Origin: Amycolatopsis pretoriensis
GTDB lineage: Bacteria; Actinomycetota; Actinomycetes; Mycobacteriales; Pseudonocardiaceae
Reading direction: 5' to 3'
Assembly: GCF_900107925.1 (NCBI RefSeq)
Contig: NZ_FNUJ01000012.1
Location: 1 to 64,000, forward strand
Length of the DNA stretch: 64,000 nt
Part shown: piece after piece, positions 39,842 to 46,781 of the stretch
Numbering within the stretch: the first letter of the stretch is position 1
Layout of the letters: each line of letters starts with the position of its first letter
Notes under the pieces: generated by a model
Told to the model about the DNA's origin: nothing
Database searches by the model: none
Seen by the model: the letters and a program-made list of their open reading frames with translations, nothing else
Translations under genes and position numbers: made by a program

Positions 39842-40608
39842 ACCGAGAGCGGGCGGCGGAGCTGATCTGGGACGCGTGGCAGACCGGCAAGCGCCTCGAC
39901 GGACTGCCCGGGGATGCCCGTCCGCGCGACGCGGCCGAGGGCATGGCCGCGCAGGCCGCGCTCGCCGAGCTGGCCGGGCCGGTGTCCGGCTGGAAGATCG
40001 CCGCGACCACCGCGTACGCGCGACAGTACCTCGACGTCCCGGGCCCGCTGCCCGGGGTGATGTTCGAGCGCTTCCGGCACGCCGAGGGCTCGCTCGTGCC
40101 GGCCGACACGATGACCATGGGCGTCGCCGAACCCGAGTTCGCTTTCCGGCTCAAGGCCGACCCGGGGTTGTCGCCGTCGCTGACCGCGGTGCTCGACGCC
40201 GTCGACACGATGTTCCTGGCGCTCGAAATGCCGGACAGCCGCTACACCGACCACCAGCACGCGGGCGGGCCGCAGCTGCTGGCCGACGTCGCGTGCGCGG
40301 GCCGGTTCGTCGAGGGCCGGCCGGTGCCGGGCTGGCGCGACCTCGACCTGCCGCGCCGGCAGGTCGTCCTGCACGCCGACGGCGAAGAGTTCTCGCGCGG
40401 CAGCGGCAGCCTGGTGCTGGGCGACCCGAGGCTGGCGCTGCACTGGCTGGCGATGGAACTGAGCCGCCACGGCCGGTCCCTGCGCCCGGGCGACGTCGTG
40501 ACGACCGGGACGGCGACCCCGCCGTGCCCGATCCACGCGGGCGGCCACGTCGTCGCCGACTTCGGCGAGCTGGGCAGCGTGGAGGTGCGGTTCGCCGGGG
40601 GAGGGTAA
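39838..40608 (+). CDS. 2-keto-4-pentenoate hydratase (MhpD-like)
   Basis: 256 residues from a GTG overlapping the previous stop. The fumarylacetoacetase-like fold of the hydratase/decarboxylase group is shown by GPVSGWKIAATT, VAEPEFAFRL with the metal-binding ExE, ALEMPDSRY, and LVLGDPRLALHWLAMEL. It should be a divalent-metal enzyme acting on 2-hydroxypenta-2,4-dienoate or a related meta-cleavage product; relatives decarboxylate 4-oxalocrotonate. A link to aromatic degradation in this operon is inferred. No ring-cleavage dioxygenase is present. Confidence 0.83.
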   Translation: MNRERAAELIWDAWQTGKRLDGLPGDARPRDAAEGMAAQAALAELAGPVSGWKIAATTAYARQYLDVPGPLPGVMFERFRHAEGSLVPADTMTMGVAEPEFAFRLKADPGLSPSLTAVLDAVDTMFLALEMPDSRYTDHQHAGGPQLLADVACAGRFVEGRPVPGWRDLDLPRRQVVLHADGEEFSRGSGSLVLGDPRLALHWLAMELSRHGRSLRPGDVVTTGTATPPCPIHAGGHVVADFGELGSVEVRFAGGG

Positions 40609-40637
40609 TCCGGCGGTCGCGGAGCTATCGTCGGCGC

Positions 40638-41249
40638 GTGGGCGAGCGCGGCAGGCCACGGCACCCCGACCGGCTGACCCCCGCCGAGTGGCGGGTGGTC
40701 GACGCGGTCCGCCACGGCCTGAGCAATGGTGAGATCGCCCGGCGGCGCGGCACCAGCCGGGACGCGGTCAAGTTTCACGTCGGCAACGCGGTCCGCAAGC
40801 TCGGCCTGGCCGGGCGGGCCGAGCTGCGCGCGTGGCGCGGCGCCCCGGCGGACAGCGCGCTCGGCCGGGCCGGCGAGGAGGAACCGATGCTGGGACCGAT
40901 CGGGCAGGTTTCGCGGACCGTCTCCGACCTCGAGCGCGCGAAGGAGTTCTACGGCGACGTCCTCGGCCTCCCGCACCTGTACACGTTCGGCGACTTGGCG
41001 TTCTTCGACTGCGACGGCGTCCGGTTGTTCCTGACCGCCGGCGAGCCGAAGGGCGCCGAATCGGTGCTCTACTTCCGCGTCCCGGACATCGAAGGGGCTT
41101 ATGACGCGTTGCGGGCCCGCGGTGTCGAGTTCCTGGGCGCGCCGCACCTGATCTTCCGGCACGAGTCCGGGGTGGAGGAGTGGATGGCCTTCTTCACCGA
41201 CCCTGACGGCCACGCCACCGCGCTCATGAGCCAGGTCTCGCTAGGGTGA
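40638..41249 (+). CDS. Fusion of LuxR-type HTH with VOC (glyoxalase-fold) domain
   Basis: 203 residues from a GTG at 40638. Residues about 10-60 are a GerE-type helix-turn-helix (LTPAEWRVVDAVRHGLSNGE, then TSRDAVKFHVGNAVRKLGL). Residues about 80-203 are a complete vicinal-oxygen-chelate domain (GQVSRTVSDLERAKEFYGDV, LYFRVPDIEGAYDAL, FFTDPDGHATALMS). It is plausibly a one-component regulator whose VOC domain senses a small molecule, or an enzyme with a DNA-binding module. The context predicts a ligand from the catabolic operon. No receiver or PAS domain is present. Confidence 0.82.
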   Translation: MGERGRPRHPDRLTPAEWRVVDAVRHGLSNGEIARRRGTSRDAVKFHVGNAVRKLGLAGRAELRAWRGAPADSALGRAGEEEPMLGPIGQVSRTVSDLERAKEFYGDVLGLPHLYTFGDLAFFDCDGVRLFLTAGEPKGAESVLYFRVPDIEGAYDALRARGVEFLGAPHLIFRHESGVEEWMAFFTDPDGHATALMSQVSLG

Positions 41250-41253
41250 TCGG

Positions 41254-41667
41254 GTGCTGACGTTCCGTGCCGGGTTCCTCGTGCTCGCCGCGGTCGTCCT
41301 GCTGCTCGACGGGGGTTTCTGGTGGTTCGCGCACACCCAGCACCGGACGACCGCGCGGATCGGCTTCCTGGTGGCGTTCGTGCTGCTGCTGGCGCTGCTC
41401 GCGGCGGCCGCGGGGCTGGTGCGGTGGGAAGTCGCCGCCCCGCGGGCCGCGGCGTCGACGTCGGGCCTGTTCTTCGTCGGCGCGGCGGCGATCTTCTCCG
41501 TCGGCATCGGGTTCCTGCTGGCCGCGGTGGTCGGCGCGGCCCTCGTGCGACGGCTGGTGCTGGACTCGTCACCCCGCGGGTGGCGCGGCGGGACGTGGCT
41601 GATCAGCGCGTCGGCGGCGGTGGTGCCGGCGTTCCTGTTCGCGGCGGGGCTGGCGTTCCTGCGTTGA
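41254..41667 (+). CDS. Small membrane protein
   Basis: 137 residues from a GTG 4 bp after the previous stop. Four hydrophobic segments (about 5-24, 36-54, 68-92 and 112-135) with an interrupting RRLVLDSSPRGWRGG loop. No family recognised. Its position closes the operon that starts with the acyl-CoA dehydrogenase. The convergent methyltransferase gene ends only 3 bp away and no terminator fits between them. Confidence 0.65.
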   Translation: MLTFRAGFLVLAAVVLLLDGGFWWFAHTQHRTTARIGFLVAFVLLLALLAAAAGLVRWEVAAPRAAASTSGLFFVGAAAIFSVGIGFLLAAVVGAALVRRLVLDSSPRGWRGGTWLISASAAVVPAFLFAAGLAFLR

Positions 41668-41670
41668 AGT

Positions 41671-42549
41671 TCACTCCTTCACGGCCGCGCCGGCCAAGGC
41701 GATGGACTGGTTGGCCTCCTCGAGCTGCGTCGTCTCGTCCGTGATCATCGCTTCTTCGGGGTGCCATTGCGGCGTCCACACCAGGCCCGGCTCGATCATC
41801 CGGAAGTCGCCGAATAAGTCCTGGATCTCCCGCTTCGGCCGCCAGAGGACGGGGCTGCCGGCGGTGTCGTACATCGCCTTGATCCGGCCCAGCATTTCGG
41901 CGGTCCCGTCCGGGACGCCTTCGCCGGTGACGTGGGAGATGCCGAGGTAGGAGCCGCGGGCGAGCAGCTCGCGGTAGGTGCGGACGACCTGCGGCCCGAG
42001 GTCGTCGGCCGCGGGGCTGTCCGGCGCCGGCAGTTGCCGGATGTGGAGGACGGCGATCATCAGGAGGCCGACCGGCTGCTCCAGGTCGATCACGCCGGTC
42101 GCCGCGATCTGTTCCCACAGGGCCGTCGGGTCGCGGAGGTCGGCGTGGATGACGGTGTGCCGGTCTTCGTCGCCGTACTGGCGCAGGAGGCTTCGCGAGT
42201 GGGCGACGGCGACGGCGTCGTGGTCGACGTAGGCGACCCGGACTTCGCCGGGGGCGACCTGGTCGGCGACTTCGTGGGCGTGGCCCATCGTCGGGACGCC
42301 GGACCCGAGGTCGACGAACTGCCGGATCCCCTGCTTCGTCAGGTGCCGGACGAGCCGGTGCAGGAACAGCCGGTTCGACCGGGCGATCATCCGCATGATC
42401 GGGAACTCGTCGAGCAGTTTGCCGGCGACTTGGCGATCTATTTCCCAGTTGGCGTCGCCCCCGAGGAAGTAGTCGTACATGCGGGCGACACTGGGGTGGC
42501 TGAGATCCACCCCGTCCGGCGGAAACGGCTCTTCTCCGGTTTTTTCCAC
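41671..42549 (-). CDS. DUF574 (Methyltransf_19) SAM-dependent methyltransferase
   Basis: 292 residues from a GTG at 42549 behind GGGGAG. The family is recognised by VDLSHPSVARMYDYFLGGDA near the N-terminus, QFVDLGSGVPTMGHAHEVAD (SAM-binding motif I), VAYVDHDAVAVAHS and GLLMIAVLHIRQL. DUF574 proteins are abundant in actinomycetes, often beside XRE/DUF397 pairs as here, and their substrate is unknown. It lies 67 bp after the XRE gene on the same strand, possibly as one transcript. Confidence 0.88.
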   Translation of the reverse strand: MEKTGEEPFPPDGVDLSHPSVARMYDYFLGGDANWEIDRQVAGKLLDEFPIMRMIARSNRLFLHRLVRHLTKQGIRQFVDLGSGVPTMGHAHEVADQVAPGEVRVAYVDHDAVAVAHSRSLLRQYGDEDRHTVIHADLRDPTALWEQIAATGVIDLEQPVGLLMIAVLHIRQLPAPDSPAADDLGPQVVRTYRELLARGSYLGISHVTGEGVPDGTAEMLGRIKAMYDTAGSPVLWRPKREIQDLFGDFRMIEPGLVWTPQWHPEEAMITDETTQLEEANQSIALAGAAVKE

Positions 42550-42616
42550 TGACTGCTCCCCGTTGCGGCAACTGTCGGATCAGCGTATTGGGCGGTGTGC
42601 TCCGTCGCAGGCGGCA

Positions 42617-43495
42617 TCAGGGTGACGACGGGTGCCGGTCGAGGGCTTTTTCGAAAACGGCGCGTGTCTGTTCGGTATCGAGGGCGGACTCGGACAACTC
42701 GTCCCAGCTTTTGTAGAGGTGGCCGAGATCGAGCCCGCCCGGGTCCGTTGTCACCAAAGTGCGCAGCAGATCGCTGTAACCGAGAGTGGGTCGCGGATCG
42801 GCGAACTCCATGATCGTGAAGTCGGGGTTGACGTGCAGCCGGTTCGAGAAGGGAACGACCCGGATGTCGATGTTCGCGTTCCGGTCGATGAGGTCGATGA
42901 GGTGTTTCAACTGGTCGACCGCGACGTACTCGTTCACGGTCGCGCACCGGACGACTCGTTCCACCGCGCTTTCACTGATGAGGAACTCATAGCGGCAACC
43001 GGGGTTCTCCGTGAAGGCCCGGACCGTGCGTGCCGCCCGGCTGCTCACCGCGTCGGCGATGTCGTCGACGTCGTGTTCGCGAAATTGCGCGATCATGTAG
43101 CTTTCGGCCTGCAGGAGACCCTTGAGGCGCTCGCCGGTCCAGCTCAGGATCCGGCTCGCGGACGGTTCGCTTTCCAGGATCCGGCGGAACCACGACGCGC
43201 CGGTTTCGAGCAGGTCGTGGTCACGCTTCTGCCGGCCGAGCTCGTTGGCGCTGTTCAACCGCCGGAGTTCGGACCTCTCCTCGGTCGTCGCCCCGAGGGC
43301 CGTCAGGACCTTTTCGAGGACGCCCGGGCTGAGCTTGTACCCCTTCTCCAAGCGGCTGATCACGGTCTGGTGGTAGTTGACCAGCTTGGCGAGGTTTCCC
43401 TGGGTCAGGCCGGCCCGGTCGCGGAGGTCGCGCACCATCAGCCCGAGCTGCCGTCGCAACTGGCTGTCGTCTGGTGTGGAGGGCGGCCGCGCCAC
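42617..43495 (-). CDS. XRE-family regulator with DUF5753 domain
   Basis: About 292 residues if the GTG at 43495 is used; a GTG at 43555 would add 20 and no good ribosome site marks either. Residues about 10-75 are an HTH_31/XRE domain (MVRDLRDRAGLTQGNLAKLV, then YHQTVISRLEKGYKLSP). The rest is DUF5753 (LQAESYMIAQFREHDVDDIA, CRYEFLISESAVERVV, VPFSNRLHVNPDFTIMEF). Proteins of this type (WhiJ/Scr1-like) work with a partner DUF397 protein in developmental or antibiotic regulation. The DUF397 gene lies just upstream on the same strand. Confidence 0.88.
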   Translation of the reverse strand: MARPPSTPDDSQLRRQLGLMVRDLRDRAGLTQGNLAKLVNYHQTVISRLEKGYKLSPGVLEKVLTALGATTEERSELRRLNSANELGRQKRDHDLLETGASWFRRILESEPSASRILSWTGERLKGLLQAESYMIAQFREHDVDDIADAVSSRAARTVRAFTENPGCRYEFLISESAVERVVRCATVNEYVAVDQLKHLIDLIDRNANIDIRVVPFSNRLHVNPDFTIMEFADPRPTLGYSDLLRTLVTTDPGGLDLGHLYKSWDELSESALDTEQTRAVFEKALDRHPSSP

Positions 43496-43596
43496 GTGGG
43501 TCGTCCAATCGGGAGGCTTGGTGCCCCGATGATAGTAGGCGCGGCAGCCGCACACGTACGCTCAGTCGGCCCGGTGGCGGTTCCCGGGCGCACCGG

Positions 43597-43836
43597 TCAT
43601 CCCCGGTGGAAGGTGCCGCCCGCCAGGGCGCGGGCGAACGTCTCCCATTCGGCCGTCGAGAACACGAGGACGGGGCTGTCCGCGAGCTTCGAGTCCCTGA
43701 TCGCGACCAGGCCCGGCCGGTCGACGTTGATCTCCACGCAGTCGCCCTTGTCGGGGCCGCACAGCGGGGTCCGCTGCCAGCGGTCCGGGGCGAACGACTT
43801 TTCGGCTTCCATCGGGTCGTATTTCGTGCAGTCCAT
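43597..43836 (-). CDS. DUF397 partner protein
   Basis: 79 residues from the ATG at 43836 with GGGGGAG in front. The DUF397 core is visible: WQRTPLCGPDKGDCVEINVD, LVAIRDSKLADSPVLVFSTAEWETFARAL is typical of the second half (RDSK and WETF signatures). Such small proteins are thought to antagonise or tune the adjacent XRE-DUF5753 regulator. Here DUF397 comes first and the XRE gene second, the reverse of the commonest order. Confidence 0.88.
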   Translation of the reverse strand: MDCTKYDPMEAEKSFAPDRWQRTPLCGPDKGDCVEINVDRPGLVAIRDSKLADSPVLVFSTAEWETFARALAGGTFHRG

Positions 43837-44424
43837 GGCTCCCCCTGTGTCAAGCGTTTGTCGCAAGTTGGAATATCTGGCTTATTCAGGCTTAGATCTT
43901 GAATATTCCGATGGCAAGGGTGGCGGACGAGAGGGCGCCACCCGGGTGAAACATTCACCCGATCGGTGGGGCTCCGGGGCTGCGGTGGCCGTCGCCGCTT
44001 TGCTTGGGATATCGCGATTCCGTTCTTGTTGACGGACGACCAATGCTGCTTCGAGCGCCGTCGGCGGAGTTCGCTGAGGGCCTCCACGTATTCCAGCACC
44101 GATTTTGAATACGTCGCCTCCGCTTCCATGCGACGCCCGAGGAGCAACTTCGATTAGGCCGTTGGGTTGAGTGCGGCCGTCCGGCGGTGGTACGCACGGT
44201 GAAACACGTCGCCGAGGCTTGCCGTCAAGTGTCGCCAAAGTGTGACACCTTGCGGCATTGGGGTGATTTCGACGGTCGGGAAAGGTGGCCGGCCGCTTCC
44301 GCGCAACTGTGCGCACCGTCGTGTTGGGACAACTAGGTTGGGATTCCCGTGGAGGCGCCGCCCGCGCCTTCGTTCTTCCGGACAGATCCGGGTGGACCGA
44401 CCACCAGAGCAAAGGTGAACCGCT
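43837..44424. other. Divergent intergenic region
   Basis: No convincing gene in about 590 bp. On the DUF397 side an AT-rich stretch (43870-43909) contains GGAATAT and ATATTCC as an inverted pair and probably the promoter. The perfect dyad at 43943-43961 follows. The right half leads to the gene at 44425, which has AAAGG in front. Open frames here lack ribosome sites and are taken as chance. Confidence 0.5.
43943..43961. promoter_or_regulatory. Perfect 8-3-8 inverted repeat
   Basis: CGGGTGAA-ACA-TTCACCCG lies about 107 bp upstream of the DUF397 start. The short spacer and perfect symmetry suggest a protein-binding site, possibly for the XRE regulator, though a small hairpin is possible. Confidence 0.45.
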
Positions 44425-45384
44425 ATGCGCTCTACGACGCCCGGCGTCGGCGCGTCCGACGCCCCGGCCGACGGGGTGAGCGCCGCCCGGCGAAGAGGAC
44501 CGCGCACCCGCGGGCGGACGGCCTTGGGCCGGCTGCCCTCGACGGCGGCGTTCGACAAGCCCGGGAAGCCGTCTCCGCTGAACCCGGACGAGCGCAAACT
44601 GGTGCTCTTCTTGCTGGTCACCCTGGCCGACGACCGGGGAAGCCTCGCGCTGACGCGCCGGCGGCTCATCGACGCCTACGGGAGCCGGGAGGGCCACTGG
44701 TGCGCGGGCAAGACGACGGACTCGCTGCTGCACCTGCTCGCCAAGTCGATCGGCCAGGGGGCGACGAGCCCGCCGCCGTGGGAGCGGATCGTCGACATCG
44801 TCAACGCCGCGGTCCCGCGTGCGCGCCGGAGTGCGGTGCTGGGCCAGGCCGCGGCACTGTTCGCGCGGAGCGTCGGGTGGGACCGCCCGGCCCGCGGCTA
44901 CGACGGCCCGTTTTCGCCACCCGCCTGGATCGACGAGCCGTGTGTCACGGTCGAGATGATCGTCGGGGAAGGGGTCGAGCCGGAGGAGCCGGTTGAGGCA
45001 CCGTTGCGGGCCGGCCCCGGACCCTCGGTCCCGGCCCCGCGCGTGCCGGGTGCGAAGGCCAGGGGAGAGCGGCCGCTGTCGGTCGCCACGGCAGCGCACC
45101 CGATTGATGACCCGGGCGCCCTGCGGCAGGTGATGCTGGCGATGGCCGAGACGACTCGGTTGCTCGACCAGCAGGTCGAGGCGTTGCGGGAGTCGCTCAA
45201 GTCGCACCAGGTCGCGAACTGGAAGCTGCGGTCGGAGAACCAGCGGCAGCGGAGCCTGCTCGAGCAGTTGCTGCGCGAGAAGTGCCCGGGAGTGTCCACA
45301 GACACTATTCGACAACTGATCACCGAGCAGTTGCGTTCGATCATCACGCCGGACCCGCCGAGTCCCCGGCCACTACACGGCTGA
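44425..45384 (+). CDS. Unrecognised protein with helical N-terminal and coiled-coil C-terminal domains
   Basis: 319 residues from an ATG with AAAGGTG in front. The first ~45 residues are basic and disordered (ARRRGPRTRGRTALGR). Residues about 50-155 look alpha-helical, with a possible helix-turn-helix-like stretch (LTRRRLIDAYGSREGHWCAG, IVDIVNAAVPRARRSAVL). A Pro/Ala/Glu linker (about 165-225) follows. Residues about 230-300 form a probable coiled coil (MAETTRLLDQQVEALRESLK, LRSENQRQRSLLEQLLREK). I do not recognise the family. Its neighbours are the XRE/DUF397 pair and, downstream, a phased repeat array, so a DNA-binding or regulatory role is possible but unproven. Confidence 0.65.
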   Translation: MRSTTPGVGASDAPADGVSAARRRGPRTRGRTALGRLPSTAAFDKPGKPSPLNPDERKLVLFLLVTLADDRGSLALTRRRLIDAYGSREGHWCAGKTTDSLLHLLAKSIGQGATSPPPWERIVDIVNAAVPRARRSAVLGQAAALFARSVGWDRPARGYDGPFSPPAWIDEPCVTVEMIVGEGVEPEEPVEAPLRAGPGPSVPAPRVPGAKARGERPLSVATAAHPIDDPGALRQVMLAMAETTRLLDQQVEALRESLKSHQVANWKLRSENQRQRSLLEQLLREKCPGVSTDTIRQLITEQLRSIITPDPPSPRPLHG

Positions 45385-45440
45385 CTGGTCCGCGCGGCAG
45401 TTCTGCGCGCCGGCACCCCGCTACGACGAGGCTCTCCCGG

Positions 45441-45512
45441 GCGCTGCGCTGCTGACCCGGCGGAGCGGCCACCTCTCTCAAGCGCTGCGCTGCTCGCCCC
45501 GGCGGCGCGGCC
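45441..45512. repeat. Imperfect 30-bp direct repeat
   Basis: GCGCTGCGCTGCT followed by CCCGGCGG and GCGGCC occurs at 45441-45470 and again at 45482-45512, with few changes and a 41-bp period. Function unknown. Confidence 0.6.
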
Positions 45513-45630
45513 CCGCCTCTCGACTTTGTCCGCCAATCTGACACAGCACCGCCCCGGGGCTCTTCTCGTCCGGTTGCATCGACCCCCGGCTGTGGCAAGT
45601 CGGCCGAGTAGGCCCCTGGCCTGCCGGGCA

Positions 45631-45781
45631 ACTGATGGGCCACTGATGAGCGTGCGATGACGCGTTCAGTGCCCGTTCAGTGCCGCTCGGTTCCCGATTA
45701 GTTGCCGTTCAGTTTTCGCGACGCCAGAAGAACAGTGTCCTTTCAGTTGTGATTCAGTTGAAGTTCAGCTTCCGGGTTGGT
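45631..45781 (+). repeat. Array of heptamers phased at 11 bp
   Basis: ACTGATG occurs at 45631 and 45642, a weaker copy at 45653, GTTCAGT at 45664 and 45675, and degenerate copies at 45686 and 45697. TTCAGTT follows at 45708, GAACAGT at 45730, TTTCAGT at 45741, ATTCAGT at 45752, GTTCAGC at 45763, and a weak copy at 45774. First to last strong unit spans 132 bp, exactly twelve 11-bp steps. Such same-face direct repeats are the signature of winged-helix activators (SARP or PhoP type) binding cooperatively. An inverted AACTGAA lies at 45825. Confidence 0.7.
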
Positions 45782-45982
45782 TGGCGAATACTGTCCGATT
45801 ACTTGGCAATTCTGTTCCCGTGGAAACTGAACAGGGACATACGTTCCACTGGTCGACGCGTTGACCGGTTGGCGCGCACGTCCAACCGTTGGTCGAAATC
45901 GCTTCCATGGTCAACCGCCCCCTGACTAACCTCGAAAGCGACGCTGAGCTTCGCCGCAAATAACGAACGCCGGAGGTGTGCC

Positions 45983-46153
45983 TTGCGCGAAAATCCAGGA
46001 AGAGCAGCCGAGTGCAGCCTCGGGTCTCGTGTGGCCGCTGAGCCCGAAAGCCTTCTGTGCAGCCACATCCCGAAGACCTCGGCGCACCCCGCGTCGAGGC
46101 TCCTGCCGTTGGGAGGAGCCGCAGTGCGGCCTACGCCGCCGCAACAAAATTAG
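45983..46153 (+). CDS. Possible small ORF of 56 aa with strong ribosome site
   Basis: A TTG at 45983 is preceded by CGGAGGTG at good spacing and opens a 56-residue frame ending at the TAG at 46151-46153. The peptide has a soluble acidic/polar N-terminal half with two cysteines (AAECSLGS, SLLCSHIP) and a C-terminal LLPLGGAAVRPTPPQQN. Its stop lies inside the ribosome site of the next small gene, which suggests coupling. No family is recognised. It may be a leader peptide, a small precursor or chance. Confidence 0.35.
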   Translation: MRENPGRAAECSLGSRVAAEPESLLCSHIPKTSAHPASRLLPLGGAAVRPTPPQQN

Positions 46154-46161
46154 GAGATCGT

Positions 46162-46287
46162 GTGTCCGGAAAACACCGGAAAAGGGAGGCCAGCAGGGCC
46201 GGTTGCGTGGTCATCGTCGTTTTCACGATGCCCCTGCTGATCCTGCTGACCACCCTCGCTGACCAGGCTCCACACCTGATCGGCTGA
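46162..46287 (+). CDS. 41-aa single-span membrane peptide
   Basis: A GTG at 46162 has AGGAG five nucleotides ahead. The peptide has a basic N-terminus (SGKHRKREASRAG) and one hydrophobic span (VVIVVFTMPLLILLTTLA), ending in DQAPHLIG. The basic-inside/hydrophobic pattern is typical of small regulatory membrane peptides. It could be co-transcribed with the 56-aa ORF under the promoter after the heptamer array. Function unknown. Confidence 0.5.
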   Translation: MSGKHRKREASRAGCVVIVVFTMPLLILLTTLADQAPHLIG

Positions 46288-46440
46288 CCCGGTCCCTCTC
46301 CCGAAGAACCGCGGCGCGGGGCCGGAGCAACCGGTCGGCACCAGGCCGGTCCCGCGCCGCCAAGTATCGCATCTTCGTCGCCACCTGGGAACCGTCGCAC
46401 TCCCACTTGGGGTAGCCCACCTCGATGAATGGAACAGTTC

Positions 46441-46713
46441 ATGACTGACGAACGCCGCACCTCGAACCGCCGCGTCGTCGCCGCCCGGATCCGGCTCGGC
46501 GTTCCTCGTGCCGATGGGCGCCGGGCGGGGGAGCGCGACCGGCAGGTTCATTTCGTTGCCCTGCGCTCGGACCAGCCGACCCCGCTCGTGCTGAGAACCC
46601 TCTGCGGTGATCCATTGGCCCGGGAACAAACGGAGTTGCTCGACCACATCGCGGGGATGCCCTGCGTCCGCTGCCTGGCGCACGTCCCCCAGCACAGCCG
46701 GCGTTCGGCGTAG
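46441..46713 (+). CDS. Small hypothetical protein with CxxC motif
   Basis: About 90 residues from the ATG at 46441, or 94 from an ATG at 46429; no strong ribosome site decides. The N-terminus is basic (ERRTSNRRVVAARIRLG). A VHFVALRSDQPTPLVLRTLC segment and a C-terminal MPCVRCLAHVPQHS follow. The CVRC pair with nearby cysteine and histidines could bind zinc, as in many small actinomycete proteins of unknown role. GC pattern and length support a real gene. The hairpin at 46726 terminates it. Confidence 0.5.
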   Translation: MTDERRTSNRRVVAARIRLGVPRADGRRAGERDRQVHFVALRSDQPTPLVLRTLCGDPLAREQTELLDHIAGMPCVRCLAHVPQHSRRSA

Positions 46714-46725
46714 CGGTCCGAAAAG

Positions 46726-46774
46726 CCGTGAAGGCCTCCTCGCCGGGCAAAACCCGGTAAGGAGGCCTTCACGG
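46726..46774. terminator. Two-tier bidirectional hairpin, CGTGA-GGCA family
   Basis: Perfect 15-bp arms (CCGTGAAGGCCTCCT and complement) enclose an inner stem CCGGG-CAAAA-CCCGG. It lies between the convergent stops at 46713 and 46782. Confidence 0.85.
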
Positions 46775-46781
46775 AAACGTC

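Larger units (their letters stand above)
45385..45982. other. Intergenic region with phased repeats
   Basis: About 600 bp without a convincing gene. It contains a 30-bp direct repeat (45441-45512), the 11-bp-phased heptamer array (45631-45781) and a TACTGT -10-like hexamer (45789-45794). From about 45650 to 46000 the base composition is clearly less GC-rich than the surroundings, a sign of regulatory or transferred DNA. Confidence 0.6.

Noticed and set aside
45664-45681. GTTCAGT-N4-GTTCAGT considered as a classical PHO box.
   Set aside because: The streptomycete PHO unit is GTTCACC; position 6-7 differ in every copy and no phosphate gene follows. Only a generic winged-helix array is claimed.
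45680-45925. 81-codon plus-strand frame over the heptamer array.
   Set aside because: No ribosome site, unusual codon use and overlap with the repeats; it looks like chance in a less GC-rich stretch.
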